A stretch of DNA of 27,043 nucleotides. Source: JAGDXZ01 sp049965975. GTDB taxonomy: Archaea; Micrarchaeota; Micrarchaeia; Micrarchaeales; CABMGC01. The stretch's first letter is position 1, and every line of letters starts with the position of its first letter. The translations under genes and the position numbers were made by a program. The notes beneath the pieces were generated by a model that was not told the DNA's origin, ran no database searches, and saw only the letters and a program-made list of their open reading frames with translations. The DNA is taken from assembly GCA_049965975.1 (NCBI GenBank), contig JBMFVN010000002.1:1-27043 (forward strand), in the 5' to 3' direction. Below, piece after piece: positions 15,297-24,203 of the stretch.

Positions 15297-15356
15297 GGAG
15301 CGTTTAGAGTGAAAAACGCATTTTAAACCTGTTATTCCCCACCCTCTAAACGCCCC
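15297..15356 (+). ncRNA. Hairpin RNA candidate B (shares loop with 353-395)
   Basis: GCGTTTAGAG (15300-15309) pairs perfectly with CTCTAAACGC (15344-15353); outside a single A/C mismatch two more G-C pairs extend the stem (15297-15298 with 15355-15356). The 34-nt loop holds ATTTTAAACCTG, six bases later CCCACC. The same blocks in the same order occur in the hairpin at 353-395, where the stem sequence is different. The lon gene has its own TATA-like element (15390-15397) 26 nt before its ATG, so this hairpin looks like a separate transcript, although a lon leader cannot be excluded. Confidence 0.55.
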
Positions 15357-15420
15357 CATTTCCTAGATTCCTGATCGAATTGAAAAGAATTAATAATTGA
15401 AATGCATAATAATCAATGAT

Positions 15421-17478
15421 ATGATGAAAAGGTTCAAGGATACAAGCGAGATAAAAATACCCGAAAAGCTCATAGACCAGGTCATAGGACAAGACAAAGC
15501 AGTATCGATAATTAAAAAGGCAGCCAAGCAGCACAGAAATGTCCTGCTGATAGGAGAGCCGGGCACAGGCAAGACTATGTTAGCACAGGGCATGGCCGAG
15601 CTTTTACCAGCTACTGATCTGGAAGATGTACTGGTTTACAAGAACCCAAACAACGAAAACATGCCAATTATAAAGACTGTCAAGACTTATCCCAACGGGG
15701 TAGACCTAAGCAAGCCTCTGCCTGATGGCCAAGGCAGGCAAATAGTACAAAGGGAAAGGGCTAACGGCAAGCTAAACATGCAGCAGCACAAAAGCAGCAT
15801 AATGCCAGTTGTTACAATAATAATAATTGCACTGTTCGTGTTGTCGCTGACGGGTCTGCTCAAGGGCGATGAGCTCATAGTTCTCGCGGCAGTAATACTT
15901 GGCGTACTGGTGTTCGGCTCTGCAGCCCTATTCGTAAGCAGCTTCAGGGGAGCAGGCATGCTGCCAGGAGTTTTCGAATCTGATGAGCCTAAGCTAATCG
16001 TTGACAATACCGGCCTAACTCACGCTCCTTTTGTAGACGCAACTGGAGCAAAAGCAGGCTCTCTCTTTGGCGACGTAAAGCACGACCCTCTGCAGAGCGG
16101 CGGATTGGGCACGCCACCACATTTGCGCGTCGAAAGTGGAGCAATACATCGAGCGAACAAAGGCGTGCTGTATATCGATGAAATAGCGAACCTCGAGCCA
16201 AGGGCTCAAGAACAATTGTTAACGGCAATGCAGGAGAAAAAATTCCCAATAACAGGCCAGAGCGAGCTGAGCTCCGGGGCGATAGTGAGAACAGAGCCAG
16301 TGCCGTGCGACTTCCTTCTTGTAGCTTCAGGAAACCTCCAAGACATAGAGAAAATGCATCCTGCACTCAGGTCCAGGATAAGGGGCTATGGCTATGAGGT
16401 TTATGTCAATTCTACAATGCCAGATACAGAAGCCAACAGGGAGAAGCTTATCAGATTCATTGCCCAGGAAGTAAACAAGGACAAGCGCATACCTCATTTT
16501 GACTATGATGCGTGCATGGAGATAATAGAGGAAGCGAGAAGAAGAAGCAACAAAAAGAACAGCCTTTCACTTGTCTTAAGAGACCTTGGCGGCGTCATAA
16601 GGGCTGCCGGCGACATAGCTGTTGAGAAAAAGGAGAAGCTTGTCACTAAGGAGGATGTGCAAGCTGCATTGGGCTTGTCAAAGCCCATAGAGGCGCAGTA
16701 CGCTGACCAGATACTTGAGCAGATAAAGGATTACAAAGTATTCAACACAAAGGGGTATTCCATAGGCAAAGTCAACGGGCTTGCCGTACTTGGCAGCGGC
16801 AGCGCAGTAACGTCTTCTGGCATAGTAATGCCAATAGTGGCAGAGGTTACGCCTGCGAGCTCTCGCGCTGAAGGCAAGCTCATAGCTACTGGAGAGCTAG
16901 GAAAGCAGGCAAGGGAAGCTGTGCAAAACATAAGCGCTGTAATAAAGAGGCACATGCAGAGGGATTTTGCAAGCTATGACATACACGTTCAGTTCATACT
17001 CCAGGCGACAAAAGGCGTCGAGGGAGACAGCGCAAGCGTCTCTGTAGCAGTGGCGGTGATATCTGCAATGGAAGGCATACCTGTCAACCAGGAAGTCGCA
17101 ATGACAGGCTCTCTAGATGTTCGCGGCAATGTTCTGCCTGTTGGAGGCATAACAGCAAAGACCAGAGCAGCGATAGAAGCAGGCATGCACTATGTCATAA
17201 TACCTGAAAGCAACAAAGACGATATTTACATAGACAAGAGCGAGCTCAAAAAGATAAAGGTGATAACAGCCAGAAACATAGCTGATGTGCTAGAATACGC
17301 TCTCAAAAAGAGCGACAGAAGAGACGCCATAATACGTGAGCTGAGGCAGTACCTTACCACAGACTACAAGGAAAAGCCTCCTTTGATAGTAAGCCCTCAG
17401 CCTCTTGTCAACATTGCTCAGCAGCAGCACGCCAGTGCTAGCAGCACTGCTGGCACAAAGAGAGGAAAATCAAAGTAA
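15421..17478 (+). CDS. lonB: Membrane-anchored ATP-dependent protease LonB
   Basis: Archaeal Lon that degrades unfolded or regulatory proteins at the inner face of the membrane. The AAA+ domain has Walker A GEPGTGKT (45-52), then two membrane helices inserted in it (about 129-147 and 152-174), Walker B VLYIDEIANL, and a C-terminal Lon protease domain with the Ser-Lys dyad Ser537 (EGDSAS) and Lys580 (ITAKTR), 43 residues apart as usual. The 685-residue length is normal plus a short Ala/Ser/Gln-rich tail. ATG 15421 (or 15424) was chosen over a TTG at 15397, since a TATA-like element lies 26 nt before it. Confidence 0.95.
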   Translation: MMKRFKDTSEIKIPEKLIDQVIGQDKAVSIIKKAAKQHRNVLLIGEPGTGKTMLAQGMAELLPATDLEDVLVYKNPNNENMPIIKTVKTYPNGVDLSKPLPDGQGRQIVQRERANGKLNMQQHKSSIMPVVTIIIIALFVLSLTGLLKGDELIVLAAVILGVLVFGSAALFVSSFRGAGMLPGVFESDEPKLIVDNTGLTHAPFVDATGAKAGSLFGDVKHDPLQSGGLGTPPHLRVESGAIHRANKGVLYIDEIANLEPRAQEQLLTAMQEKKFPITGQSELSSGAIVRTEPVPCDFLLVASGNLQDIEKMHPALRSRIRGYGYEVYVNSTMPDTEANREKLIRFIAQEVNKDKRIPHFDYDACMEIIEEARRRSNKKNSLSLVLRDLGGVIRAAGDIAVEKKEKLVTKEDVQAALGLSKPIEAQYADQILEQIKDYKVFNTKGYSIGKVNGLAVLGSGSAVTSSGIVMPIVAEVTPASSRAEGKLIATGELGKQAREAVQNISAVIKRHMQRDFASYDIHVQFILQATKGVEGDSASVSVAVAVISAMEGIPVNQEVAMTGSLDVRGNVLPVGGITAKTRAAIEAGMHYVIIPESNKDDIYIDKSELKKIKVITARNIADVLEYALKKSDRRDAIIRELRQYLTTDYKEKPPLIVSPQPLVNIAQQQHASASSTAGTKRGKSK

Positions 17479-17490
17479 TAGTGTGATGGC

Positions 17491-18615
17491 ATGCCTGAAA
17501 AAAACACAAAACAGGAGACAAACCAAGAAGACGCAAGCAAGCGCATAGAGGAACTTGGCAAGCAGATAATATTTGACATAAATTCAGGCAAAAACCCAAA
17601 GTTCGTTACATTGAGCAGGGTAAAGAGCAACATAATGTTCGACAAAAGAACAGGCTACCTTACCCTAGGCAACAACAAGGAAGAGAGGACTTTCATAAAC
17701 GTGGCGCAGGCAAAAAGGTTTATGCAAACAATAGCAATAGCAGCAAAATGCCACAAGTTCCTTCAAGAGAACTTGCACACGACAATAAGGGGCCTTTACT
17801 ACCAGCTCAAATACTCTCTCGGCGAAGACGTTGACGAAAGCATATTTGCTGAACAGGCCGAATCAAACCCTCTAATAGAAGATCTCGAAGTAGCTCTTGG
17901 GGTAAAGAGGGAAGACCTTAACCTCAACGCCAATAGAAAAGGCGTTCTTGCAGGCAACATGAAAATACTTGACAAGTTTGGCGGGGAGGAGCAGGAGATA
18001 GACTGCAGCAAGCAGGGAAGAAGTGGCTGGGCGATACCAAGCGACGTTGACAGCGGCATGCAGTTTCTAGATGTCAAGGCAAAATACGTGCTTGTTGTAG
18101 AAAAGGATGCACTCTGGCAAAGGCTTAACGAAGACGGGTTCTGGAAGAAGGAAAATGCGATATTGATAACGCCGCAGGGCCAAGCCGCAAGGGGAACAAG
18201 AAGACTCATAAGAAAGCTTGCAGACATGAACCTGCCGATTTACGTGTTCACAGACAGTGATGCTTGGGGTTGGTACATATACTGGACCATAAAGACAGGC
18301 AGCATAAACCTTGCATATATAGGCGCTGATGTAGCTACTCCTGAAGCCAAGTTCCTAGGAGTCACAATGTCTGATCTTAACAAATACGAATTTCTTAAGA
18401 AGCTCACAATAAACGCAAGCGATACGGACATAAAGCGCGCACAGGAAATGCTGCAGTATGAATGGATACGCAAAGATAAGGAATGGGTAAACGAGCTAGA
18501 AACTATGATAAAAACAAGGAAAAAACTTGAGCAGGACGCTCTGCAAGGCCCGAGGCTCACGTTTGTTGACGACTATATACGAGAGAAGATAGCAAACAAA
18601 GAATTCCTGCCTTAG
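17491..18615 (+). CDS. top6A: DNA topoisomerase VI subunit A
   Basis: Spo11-like subunit that makes the double-strand DNA break in the type IIB topoisomerase. The 374-residue protein contains the winged-helix 5Y-CAP domain with the TTIRGLYYQLKY segment (the tyrosine pair at 103-104 includes the catalytic residue) and the TOPRIM domain with VVEKDALWQRL and the metal-binding DxD of FTDSDAWGWYIY. The start has GTGATGG immediately before it and lies 13 nt after lonB, so the two are probably cotranscribed. Subunit B, often adjacent in archaea, is not in this window. Confidence 0.95.
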   Translation: MPEKNTKQETNQEDASKRIEELGKQIIFDINSGKNPKFVTLSRVKSNIMFDKRTGYLTLGNNKEERTFINVAQAKRFMQTIAIAAKCHKFLQENLHTTIRGLYYQLKYSLGEDVDESIFAEQAESNPLIEDLEVALGVKREDLNLNANRKGVLAGNMKILDKFGGEEQEIDCSKQGRSGWAIPSDVDSGMQFLDVKAKYVLVVEKDALWQRLNEDGFWKKENAILITPQGQAARGTRRLIRKLADMNLPIYVFTDSDAWGWYIYWTIKTGSINLAYIGADVATPEAKFLGVTMSDLNKYEFLKKLTINASDTDIKRAQEMLQYEWIRKDKEWVNELETMIKTRKKLEQDALQGPRLTFVDDYIREKIANKEFLP

Positions 18616-18627
18616 CAATTTGAGCTG

Positions 18628-19931
18628 CTAAAGAGTTCCCAAGTCGAGGAGGTCTATTTTTGCGAGAGCGTGCTGTGGGTTGTCGTAGTATTCTTTTACG
18701 AATTCATTTATGCCTTTCAAATCACGTATTCCAAGCTCGTTTAATCTTTGCAATATCTTGCCGCGCCTCTGTTCTTCCATCACTATTTCTGTCGGCGTGT
18801 AGCCTGTAAGCTTAGACAGCGTATCCCTGTAAGTGACGCTCGGCAAAATCTCTGAGCTCTTGTGCGTCTTGTAGTCGTAAGTGTAAAGGTCGCTTAGAAG
18901 GACTTGGGTCTCTATTCCAGAAATCTCCGAAACCTGCGTTATTTTCCTTACAAACTTTCCATTCTCATTGACCTGAGAAACCATTATTATGGCATCTATG
19001 AGAGGAATTATGTCCATTTCGACGTTCATTGGCGTGTGCTCAAGCCTTGTTATTACATCCCTTGCTGTGCTTGCGTGTATAGTGCTCATTGCTATCTTTC
19101 CAACGTTCATTGCAGTGAGCATGTCCTTGGCTTCTGCGCCTCTAACTTCGCCTATAATAAGCATATCAGGCCTCATTCGCAATGCGTTTTTGACAAGTTC
19201 TTCCATTGGCAGGTCAGGGCTTGTTTCCAATCTTACTGTGTTTTCCTGAGTCTCGGTATTGAGCTCATAAGTTTCTTCTATTACAACGACCCTTGTTTCG
19301 GGCCTGAAGAAGCTAAACATTGCGTTGAGCAAGGTGGTCTTGCCGCTTGCAGGCATGCCGCCTATGAGCAGGTTTGCGGGCCTGACTTTCAGGCCTTCGG
19401 TATAGAGCCAGAATCGGCCTGCCATGTTGTAGCTGAGCTCTCCGNNNNNNNNNNTATGCTCAATGCCTTTTGCCTGAAGTTCCTTATTGTTATGTCTGCG
19501 CCAAGAGGAGATTCAACTATGTTGGCGCGAGAGCCGTTCGGCAGGTGCACATCAAAGATCTGCTTGTTAGCAACAGAAGTTGTAGCATACATTTTCATCT
19601 TTTTTACGAGAAGGTCAAGATCCTCCCTTGACTCCATCTTCTCTGGAACTTTCACAAAGCCCTTGCCAGACACGTACAAGAAGGTGTTTGAGGTGTTGTT
19701 GACCATTATGTCTTCAACTTCTTCGGCATGAATATACTTGTCTATAGGGTCGAAATTCTTGGAATCCTGGATTATCCTGTTAAGAGAATCGCTGTCCAAA
19801 TCAGGCTTCAGCATTTTTGCAACTTTGGCTATCTGCTCGCTCTTTGCAGCATCGCTATCAAGCAGAGAAAGTTTGCCCTCCAAGGCGTCAAATACAGCGC
19901 CTTCGATTTGCTTGAATTCAGCATCATCCAT
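18628..19931 (-). CDS. VirB11/TadA-like secretion ATPase, interrupted by assembly gap
   Basis: Hexameric ATPase of the type II/IV secretion family (archaeal pilus or archaellum-type motor). The N-terminal part (159 residues) ends in ITIRNFRQKALSI, and the C-terminal part (271 residues) contains Walker A GGMPASGKTTLL, Asp-box region (VIEETYELN), Walker B MLIIGEVRGAEA and His-box STIHAS. The halves are split by ten N (19445-19454) and lie in different frames across them; ten is evidently a placeholder length, as family alignment expects a few residues between LSI and GELSYN. A TATA-like TTATTAAT near 19955 fits a leaderless ATG at 19931. No TadC-like membrane partner or pilin is nearby, so the exported substrate is unknown. 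Confidence 0.85.
19445..19454. other. Assembly gap (10 N) in secretion ATPase gene
   Basis: Ten unknown bases. Joining the codons on either side in frame needs a gap of length 2 modulo 3, so the true gap cannot be ten unless the gene is broken. Confidence 0.95.
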
Positions 19932-20005
19932 TCAATCAATTTAGAATAGCAAAAGCACAATTAATAACTTTTCGCAAGAAAGCAAGAGCAATCAAGCCAA
20001 ATAAG

Positions 20006-20614
20006 TTATTTCCTTGTGGCTTCATAGATCTCCGCAGCACCACGAAGCAGGAAGAAAGTTATGACATAGGCAACGAGCGCATAGCCTATCACTGCTGGCC
20101 AGTGGCTAATATACACGAGTGCCAGATAAGAGAAAGTAATGGCCTTCGAGGCACCTATCGCACCGCGTGCCAAGTGCGAGTATGCGATCTTTCCAAATCC
20201 AGAGTTCATGTTGTGAAATGTCTTGCCGCTCACATGCGTGAATGCATCGGAAAGAGAATCCCTTATAACAACTATGAAAAGAATAAACAGGGGCACTACG
20301 TTAAGATAGGTGAAAAGGATCCAAAAAGTGTATTCTGTTATGCGATCGCCAGCTATGTCAAGGGCCGAGCCGTATTTAGGCAATTTTGAAACGTCTTCTT
20401 CAGAGTAGACATGTTTTCCTCGCGCCTCAACAGCCAGGTATTTCAAGAAGTTGGTCTTGTGGCCAAGGGCAAGATATCCATCAACTTCGTCGAGCAGGAA
20501 AGCAACAAGTATGAGCAAAACCACTGCAGCAGCATTGAACTTAAGATAAACAAGATAAGCGATTACGAAAACAAGAAGCACTCTGAAAATTGTCACAGCA
20601 TCTGCGCTTCTCAT
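20006..20614 (-). CDS. CDP-alcohol phosphatidyltransferase family protein
   Basis: Integral membrane enzyme of phospholipid synthesis that moves a CDP-linked diacyl/dialkyl phosphate onto an alcohol. The 202-residue protein has about six membrane segments. The catalytic aspartates of the family motif are all visible: Asp42, Asp45 and Gly46, then Gly82, Asp86 and Asp90. Two departures: the Arg after Ala49 is Leu, and 31 residues, rich in charge, separate that position from Gly82 where eight or nine are usual. Substrate is unassigned (archaetidylglycerol, -serine or -inositol phosphate synthase types). A TATA element near 20666 predicts a leader of about 26 nt. Confidence 0.8.
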   Translation of the reverse strand: MRSADAVTIFRVLLVFVIAYLVYLKFNAAAVVLLILVAFLLDEVDGYLALGHKTNFLKYLAVEARGKHVYSEEDVSKLPKYGSALDIAGDRITEYTFWILFTYLNVVPLFILFIVVIRDSLSDAFTHVSGKTFHNMNSGFGKIAYSHLARGAIGASKAITFSYLALVYISHWPAVIGYALVAYVITFFLLRGAAEIYEATRK

Positions 20615-20710
20615 AGAACCATACTCATGCCAATTGCCACAAAGCTAATTCGTGTTTCAAGTATAAAAACATATACCCGCAAATAATAAATAATTAAAAG
20701 GCATAAGCCA

Positions 20711-23700
20711 ATGCGCAATGGTGATCATTTGTTAGACATGATAAAGAATGAAGAAGACGTTCTGGAATACTGGCGATCAAACAGCATTATGACTAAAGTC
20801 AGAGCAAAGAATAAAGGCAAAAGGCCTTTCTACTTTCTAGATGGGCCGCCTTTTGTAAGCGGCGACCTACACCCAGGACAAATGTGGGTAAAGAGCATGA
20901 AAGACGTAATACTGAGATACAAGCGAATGAGAGGGTTTGACGTATATGACAGAGCAGGTTACGATGTGCACGGCTTGCCCATAGAGCTCAGAGCTGAAAA
21001 AAGCCTCAACGTGCAGACCAAAAAAGACATAGAAACAAAAATAGGAGTTGAAAAATTCATAAACAGCTGCAGGGAGTATGTAGAAGCGTACATTGGCAGA
21101 ATGGACTCGGACTACGAGCGATTTGGCATATCGCTTGACTTTTCAAATCCCTACTTGCCTTACAAAAACACTTACATAGAGACTGAATGGTCTCTTTTCA
21201 AAGCAATCTACAACAAAGGTCTCGTCTACAAGGAAAGGAGAACTGTACCATACTGCACAAGATGCGGTACTGCGCTTTCGCAAGGCAGCATGGAAGTAGT
21301 TTACCAAGACGACACAGACCCGTCAATATTTATTTCTTTCAAAGCGGTAAAGTCTGAAAAAATAACCATAGATGAAAACACATATCTGCTAGTTTGGACT
21401 ACTACTCCTTGGACCCTTCCTGCAAACGTCGCTATAGCAGCAAACCCAGAAGCCAAATATGTAACGGCTAGAATAGGTAACAGAAAGTATATAGTTGCAA
21501 AAGATAGGCTAGACGCAGTAGTGGCACAGCTTGGCGAAAGCGCCATAGTGGAAAGCGAGTACTATGGAAGCGAGCTTGTAGGCACAACATATTTGGGAGT
21601 GCTCGAGGACAAAGTGCCTGCACAGCGCCAAATGAGAAGATATCACAAAGTAGTGGCCTCAAAAGAGCTTGTAAGCACAGAGGAAGGAACAGGATTGGTT
21701 CATATTGCTCCGGGCCACGGGCTTGACGACTATGTTGTCGGAAAGAAAAACAAGCTGCCAGTATTCTCGCCGGTTGATGCTGAAGGCAAGTATACAGAAG
21801 AAGCTGGGGCTTACAAAGGCCTCAAAGTTCCTGAGGAGGCAAACCCAAAAATAATCGAAGATTTGAAAGCAGAGGGCTCGTTGGTAAGCGAAGGAATACT
21901 CACGCACAGCTATCCTCATTGCTGGCGCTGTAATACAAAGCTTATTTACATAGCTACAGACCAGTGGTTCATAAACATACAGAAGGTCAAGAATAAGATA
22001 ATCAGGGAGAACAGGAAGGTGAACTGGCATCCTGAGGAGGCAAAGAAATGGCAGGAAGACCTGCTTGTAAGCTCTCCTGATTGGGCCATATCAAGACAGA
22101 GATACTGGGGCGTGCCTATTCCGATATGGGAATCTGATGATGGTCAAAGAATAGTGATAGGCTCGCTTGAAGAGCTGAAATCTCTTGCTGTCGACAAGGA
22201 AAAAGTTGAGAAGCTTGAGGACCTGCACAGACCTTACATAGACGAGATAGTGCTAAAAGGTCCGGATGGCAAGCTCATGCATAGAGTAAAGGATGTTTTC
22301 GATGTTTGGTTTGATTCATCGATAGCGTTCAGAGCAAGCTTGACCGAAGAGCAATTTAACAAACTGTTCCCTGTAGATTTCATATTAGAAGCGGTAGAGC
22401 AGCTAAGGGGCTGGTTTGCATACCAGCTGAAGACAAGCGTAATGATTTACGGCAAAAGGCCTTTCAAAAATGTGGTCATGCATGGCATGATGCTCGGAGA
22501 AGACGGCAGGGAGCTCCACAAACACCTTGGCAATTATGTGCCCCTAAACGAGCTGCTCAAGCAGGTGACAGCAGATTCGTTCAGACTCTGGTGCATTTCG
22601 CACAATCCCAAGCTAGATCTTATTTTCAGAATAAAAGACATACAGGAAGCCAACAAGGTAGTGCTGCTTCTCTACAACATAGCAAACCTCTTAAAGGAGT
22701 ATTCAAAGGCAGCAAATTACGAACCTAGGAAAATCGCAAAAGCGGTTAATACCGAAAGCTATGAAGACGCCTGGATGCTGTCAAGACTTAACGAAACAAT
22801 AAACAGCGTCACAAAAGACCTGGAAGCATACGAGATAGACAGCGCCGCAGAAGCCATAAGAAAATTTGTAGTAGAAGATTTCAGCAGGTTCTATCTCAAA
22901 ATTGCAAAGAAAAGAATGCAGGAAGGCAAAGCCGAAGCCCGAAAGAAGCTAAATATAATAAACAATGTCACATACAACATTTTGCTCCTCTTCTCACCTA
23001 TGATCCCGTTTGTTTCTGAAAAGCTATACATGGACCTTTATGGATTCAAAGAAAGCGTATCTCTCGAAGATTGGCCAAAGGCGAGAAACAAGTACATAAA
23101 TGCGCAGCTAGAATCAGAATTCGGCTATGCAACAGCTGCAATCAAAGCATTGCTAAACGCAAGGGAGAACGCAGGAATAAAGCTGAGACAGCCGCTTGAA
23201 AATGCAAAGATCGAAGTGGATACCGATGAGGCATACACGGCTCTAATCAAGCTTCTTCCGCTTATTGAGGAGCTGGCAAACATAGCAAACATAGAGGTAA
23301 AGAGAATACAGGCAATAGGCAAGAGAATAGTGCCTATTTTCAGCAAGATAGGCCCAGAATTCAGGACGAACGCTAATGCAGTGGCAAACGCCCTGAAGTC
23401 AGCAAATCCTGAAGAGGTTGAAAAGGAAATAGAAGAAAATGGCCATTACATATTGCATACTGAGAAGGGTACTTTCACAATCCTGCCAGAGCATTTCAGC
23501 ATAGTAAGCGAAAAGCAGCCAACTAATGCTGTGGCCTTCGAACACGGCATAGCAAGCATAGATACAAACATAAGCATGAGGCTAAAAGAAGAAGCGCTGG
23601 TGCGCGAAATAGAAAGGAGGATACAGCTTTGCAGGAAAAAGGCACAACTGAGCAAGTCGGACACGATAGAGGTATTTTACGAAGCAGACAAGTCAATAGC

Positions 23701-23851
23701 TGAAATTATATCTAAAAATAAAGATTCAATAATGAAAGCAGTAAATGCAAAGTCTGTCAAGGAAGGACTTGAGCAAGGAAAAGAGGCAGAAGAATCAAAA
23801 ATAGGAGAAGGCAGCATAAGGATTCAAATAGAAAAAGAATCTCATGAATGA
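20711..23851 (+). CDS. ileS: Isoleucyl-tRNA synthetase
   Basis: Charges tRNA-Ile and hydrolyses Val-tRNA-Ile. The 1046-residue archaeal/eukaryotic-type protein has HPGQ as HIGH counterpart (PPFVSGDLHPGQ), the GYDVHGLPIE segment, an editing domain with LLVWTTTPWTLPANVA, AISRQRYWGVPIP, zinc-type pairs (YCTRCG, HCWRCN), and a C-terminal extension. The KMSKS counterpart is ELHKHLGNYV (Lys604, His605), whereas archaeal Ile/ValRS usually end HKS as the ValRS here does. The ATG at 20711 has AATAATAAATAATT centred about 26 nt upstream, so it is probably leaderless. It ends overlapping a converging zinc-protein gene by 10 nt. Confidence 0.95.
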   Translation: MRNGDHLLDMIKNEEDVLEYWRSNSIMTKVRAKNKGKRPFYFLDGPPFVSGDLHPGQMWVKSMKDVILRYKRMRGFDVYDRAGYDVHGLPIELRAEKSLNVQTKKDIETKIGVEKFINSCREYVEAYIGRMDSDYERFGISLDFSNPYLPYKNTYIETEWSLFKAIYNKGLVYKERRTVPYCTRCGTALSQGSMEVVYQDDTDPSIFISFKAVKSEKITIDENTYLLVWTTTPWTLPANVAIAANPEAKYVTARIGNRKYIVAKDRLDAVVAQLGESAIVESEYYGSELVGTTYLGVLEDKVPAQRQMRRYHKVVASKELVSTEEGTGLVHIAPGHGLDDYVVGKKNKLPVFSPVDAEGKYTEEAGAYKGLKVPEEANPKIIEDLKAEGSLVSEGILTHSYPHCWRCNTKLIYIATDQWFINIQKVKNKIIRENRKVNWHPEEAKKWQEDLLVSSPDWAISRQRYWGVPIPIWESDDGQRIVIGSLEELKSLAVDKEKVEKLEDLHRPYIDEIVLKGPDGKLMHRVKDVFDVWFDSSIAFRASLTEEQFNKLFPVDFILEAVEQLRGWFAYQLKTSVMIYGKRPFKNVVMHGMMLGEDGRELHKHLGNYVPLNELLKQVTADSFRLWCISHNPKLDLIFRIKDIQEANKVVLLLYNIANLLKEYSKAANYEPRKIAKAVNTESYEDAWMLSRLNETINSVTKDLEAYEIDSAAEAIRKFVVEDFSRFYLKIAKKRMQEGKAEARKKLNIINNVTYNILLLFSPMIPFVSEKLYMDLYGFKESVSLEDWPKARNKYINAQLESEFGYATAAIKALLNARENAGIKLRQPLENAKIEVDTDEAYTALIKLLPLIEELANIANIEVKRIQAIGKRIVPIFSKIGPEFRTNANAVANALKSANPEEVEKEIEENGHYILHTEKGTFTILPEHFSIVSEKQPTNAVAFEHGIASIDTNISMRLKEEALVREIERRIQLCRKKAQLSKSDTIEVFYEADKSIAEIISKNKDSIMKAVNAKSVKEGLEQGKEAEESKIGEGSIRIQIEKESHE

Positions 23852-24075
23852 GCAGCAGCAGGCGCCATTACAGGCGCTATCAAAACATCGGTCTCCTTTG
23901 CGCTCTTGAAAGCCTTTCTTTTGCTTATGTCACTCCAGCAATCCTTGCAAATTACTAGCCTTACAGATTTGCTAACCCTTCTGGAGCTTTTTACGCATTC
24001 TTGGCCTATTTTTCTTCCGCAGTAATTGCATACTTCGTATTTGTATATTTCTCTCTTGCATCTTTCGCAAAGCAT
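23842..24075 (-). CDS. Small cysteine-rich zinc-finger protein, unknown
   Basis: A 77-residue protein with three CxxC pairs (CERC, CNYC, CKDC) and one extra Cys (Cys26): a treble-clef or LIM-like double zinc site is likely in the first 50 residues, followed by a basic and then Ala-rich C-terminal tail. A minus-strand TATA-like element (24103-24112) lies about 30 nt before the ATG, and GTGAT lies a few bases before the ATG. Its stop overlaps the ileS stop, tail to tail. Function is not recognised; nucleic-acid or protein binding is possible. Confidence 0.65.
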   Translation of the reverse strand: MLCERCKREIYKYEVCNYCGRKIGQECVKSSRRVSKSVRLVICKDCWSDISKRKAFKSAKETDVLIAPVMAPAAAHS

Positions 24076-24203
24076 GAAATCACATAATGTTTTATTTCAC
24101 AAAATATAAAAAGCATGCTATTTGGTACTTGGCCTATTCCTATTGCCTTGCCTATTATAGAAATAGCGAAACTCATAAGTAGGTAAACGCAATAAAAATA
24201 AGC

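Noticed and set aside
15297..15356. tRNA gene or split tRNA half
   Set aside because: The outer stem could mimic an acceptor arm, but the element is only 60 nt and has no D-arm, anticodon-arm or TTC loop pattern; no CCA-like end context.
15297..15356. H/ACA or C/D box guide RNA
   Set aside because: No ACA box at the expected place after the stem, no kink-turn pattern, and no RUGAUGA/CUGA boxes in the loop.
19389..19444. C-terminal segment after the N run in the frame of the upstream half
   Set aside because: This frame reads the antisense of family constraints; the true frame (GELSYNMAGRF) continues into Walker A.
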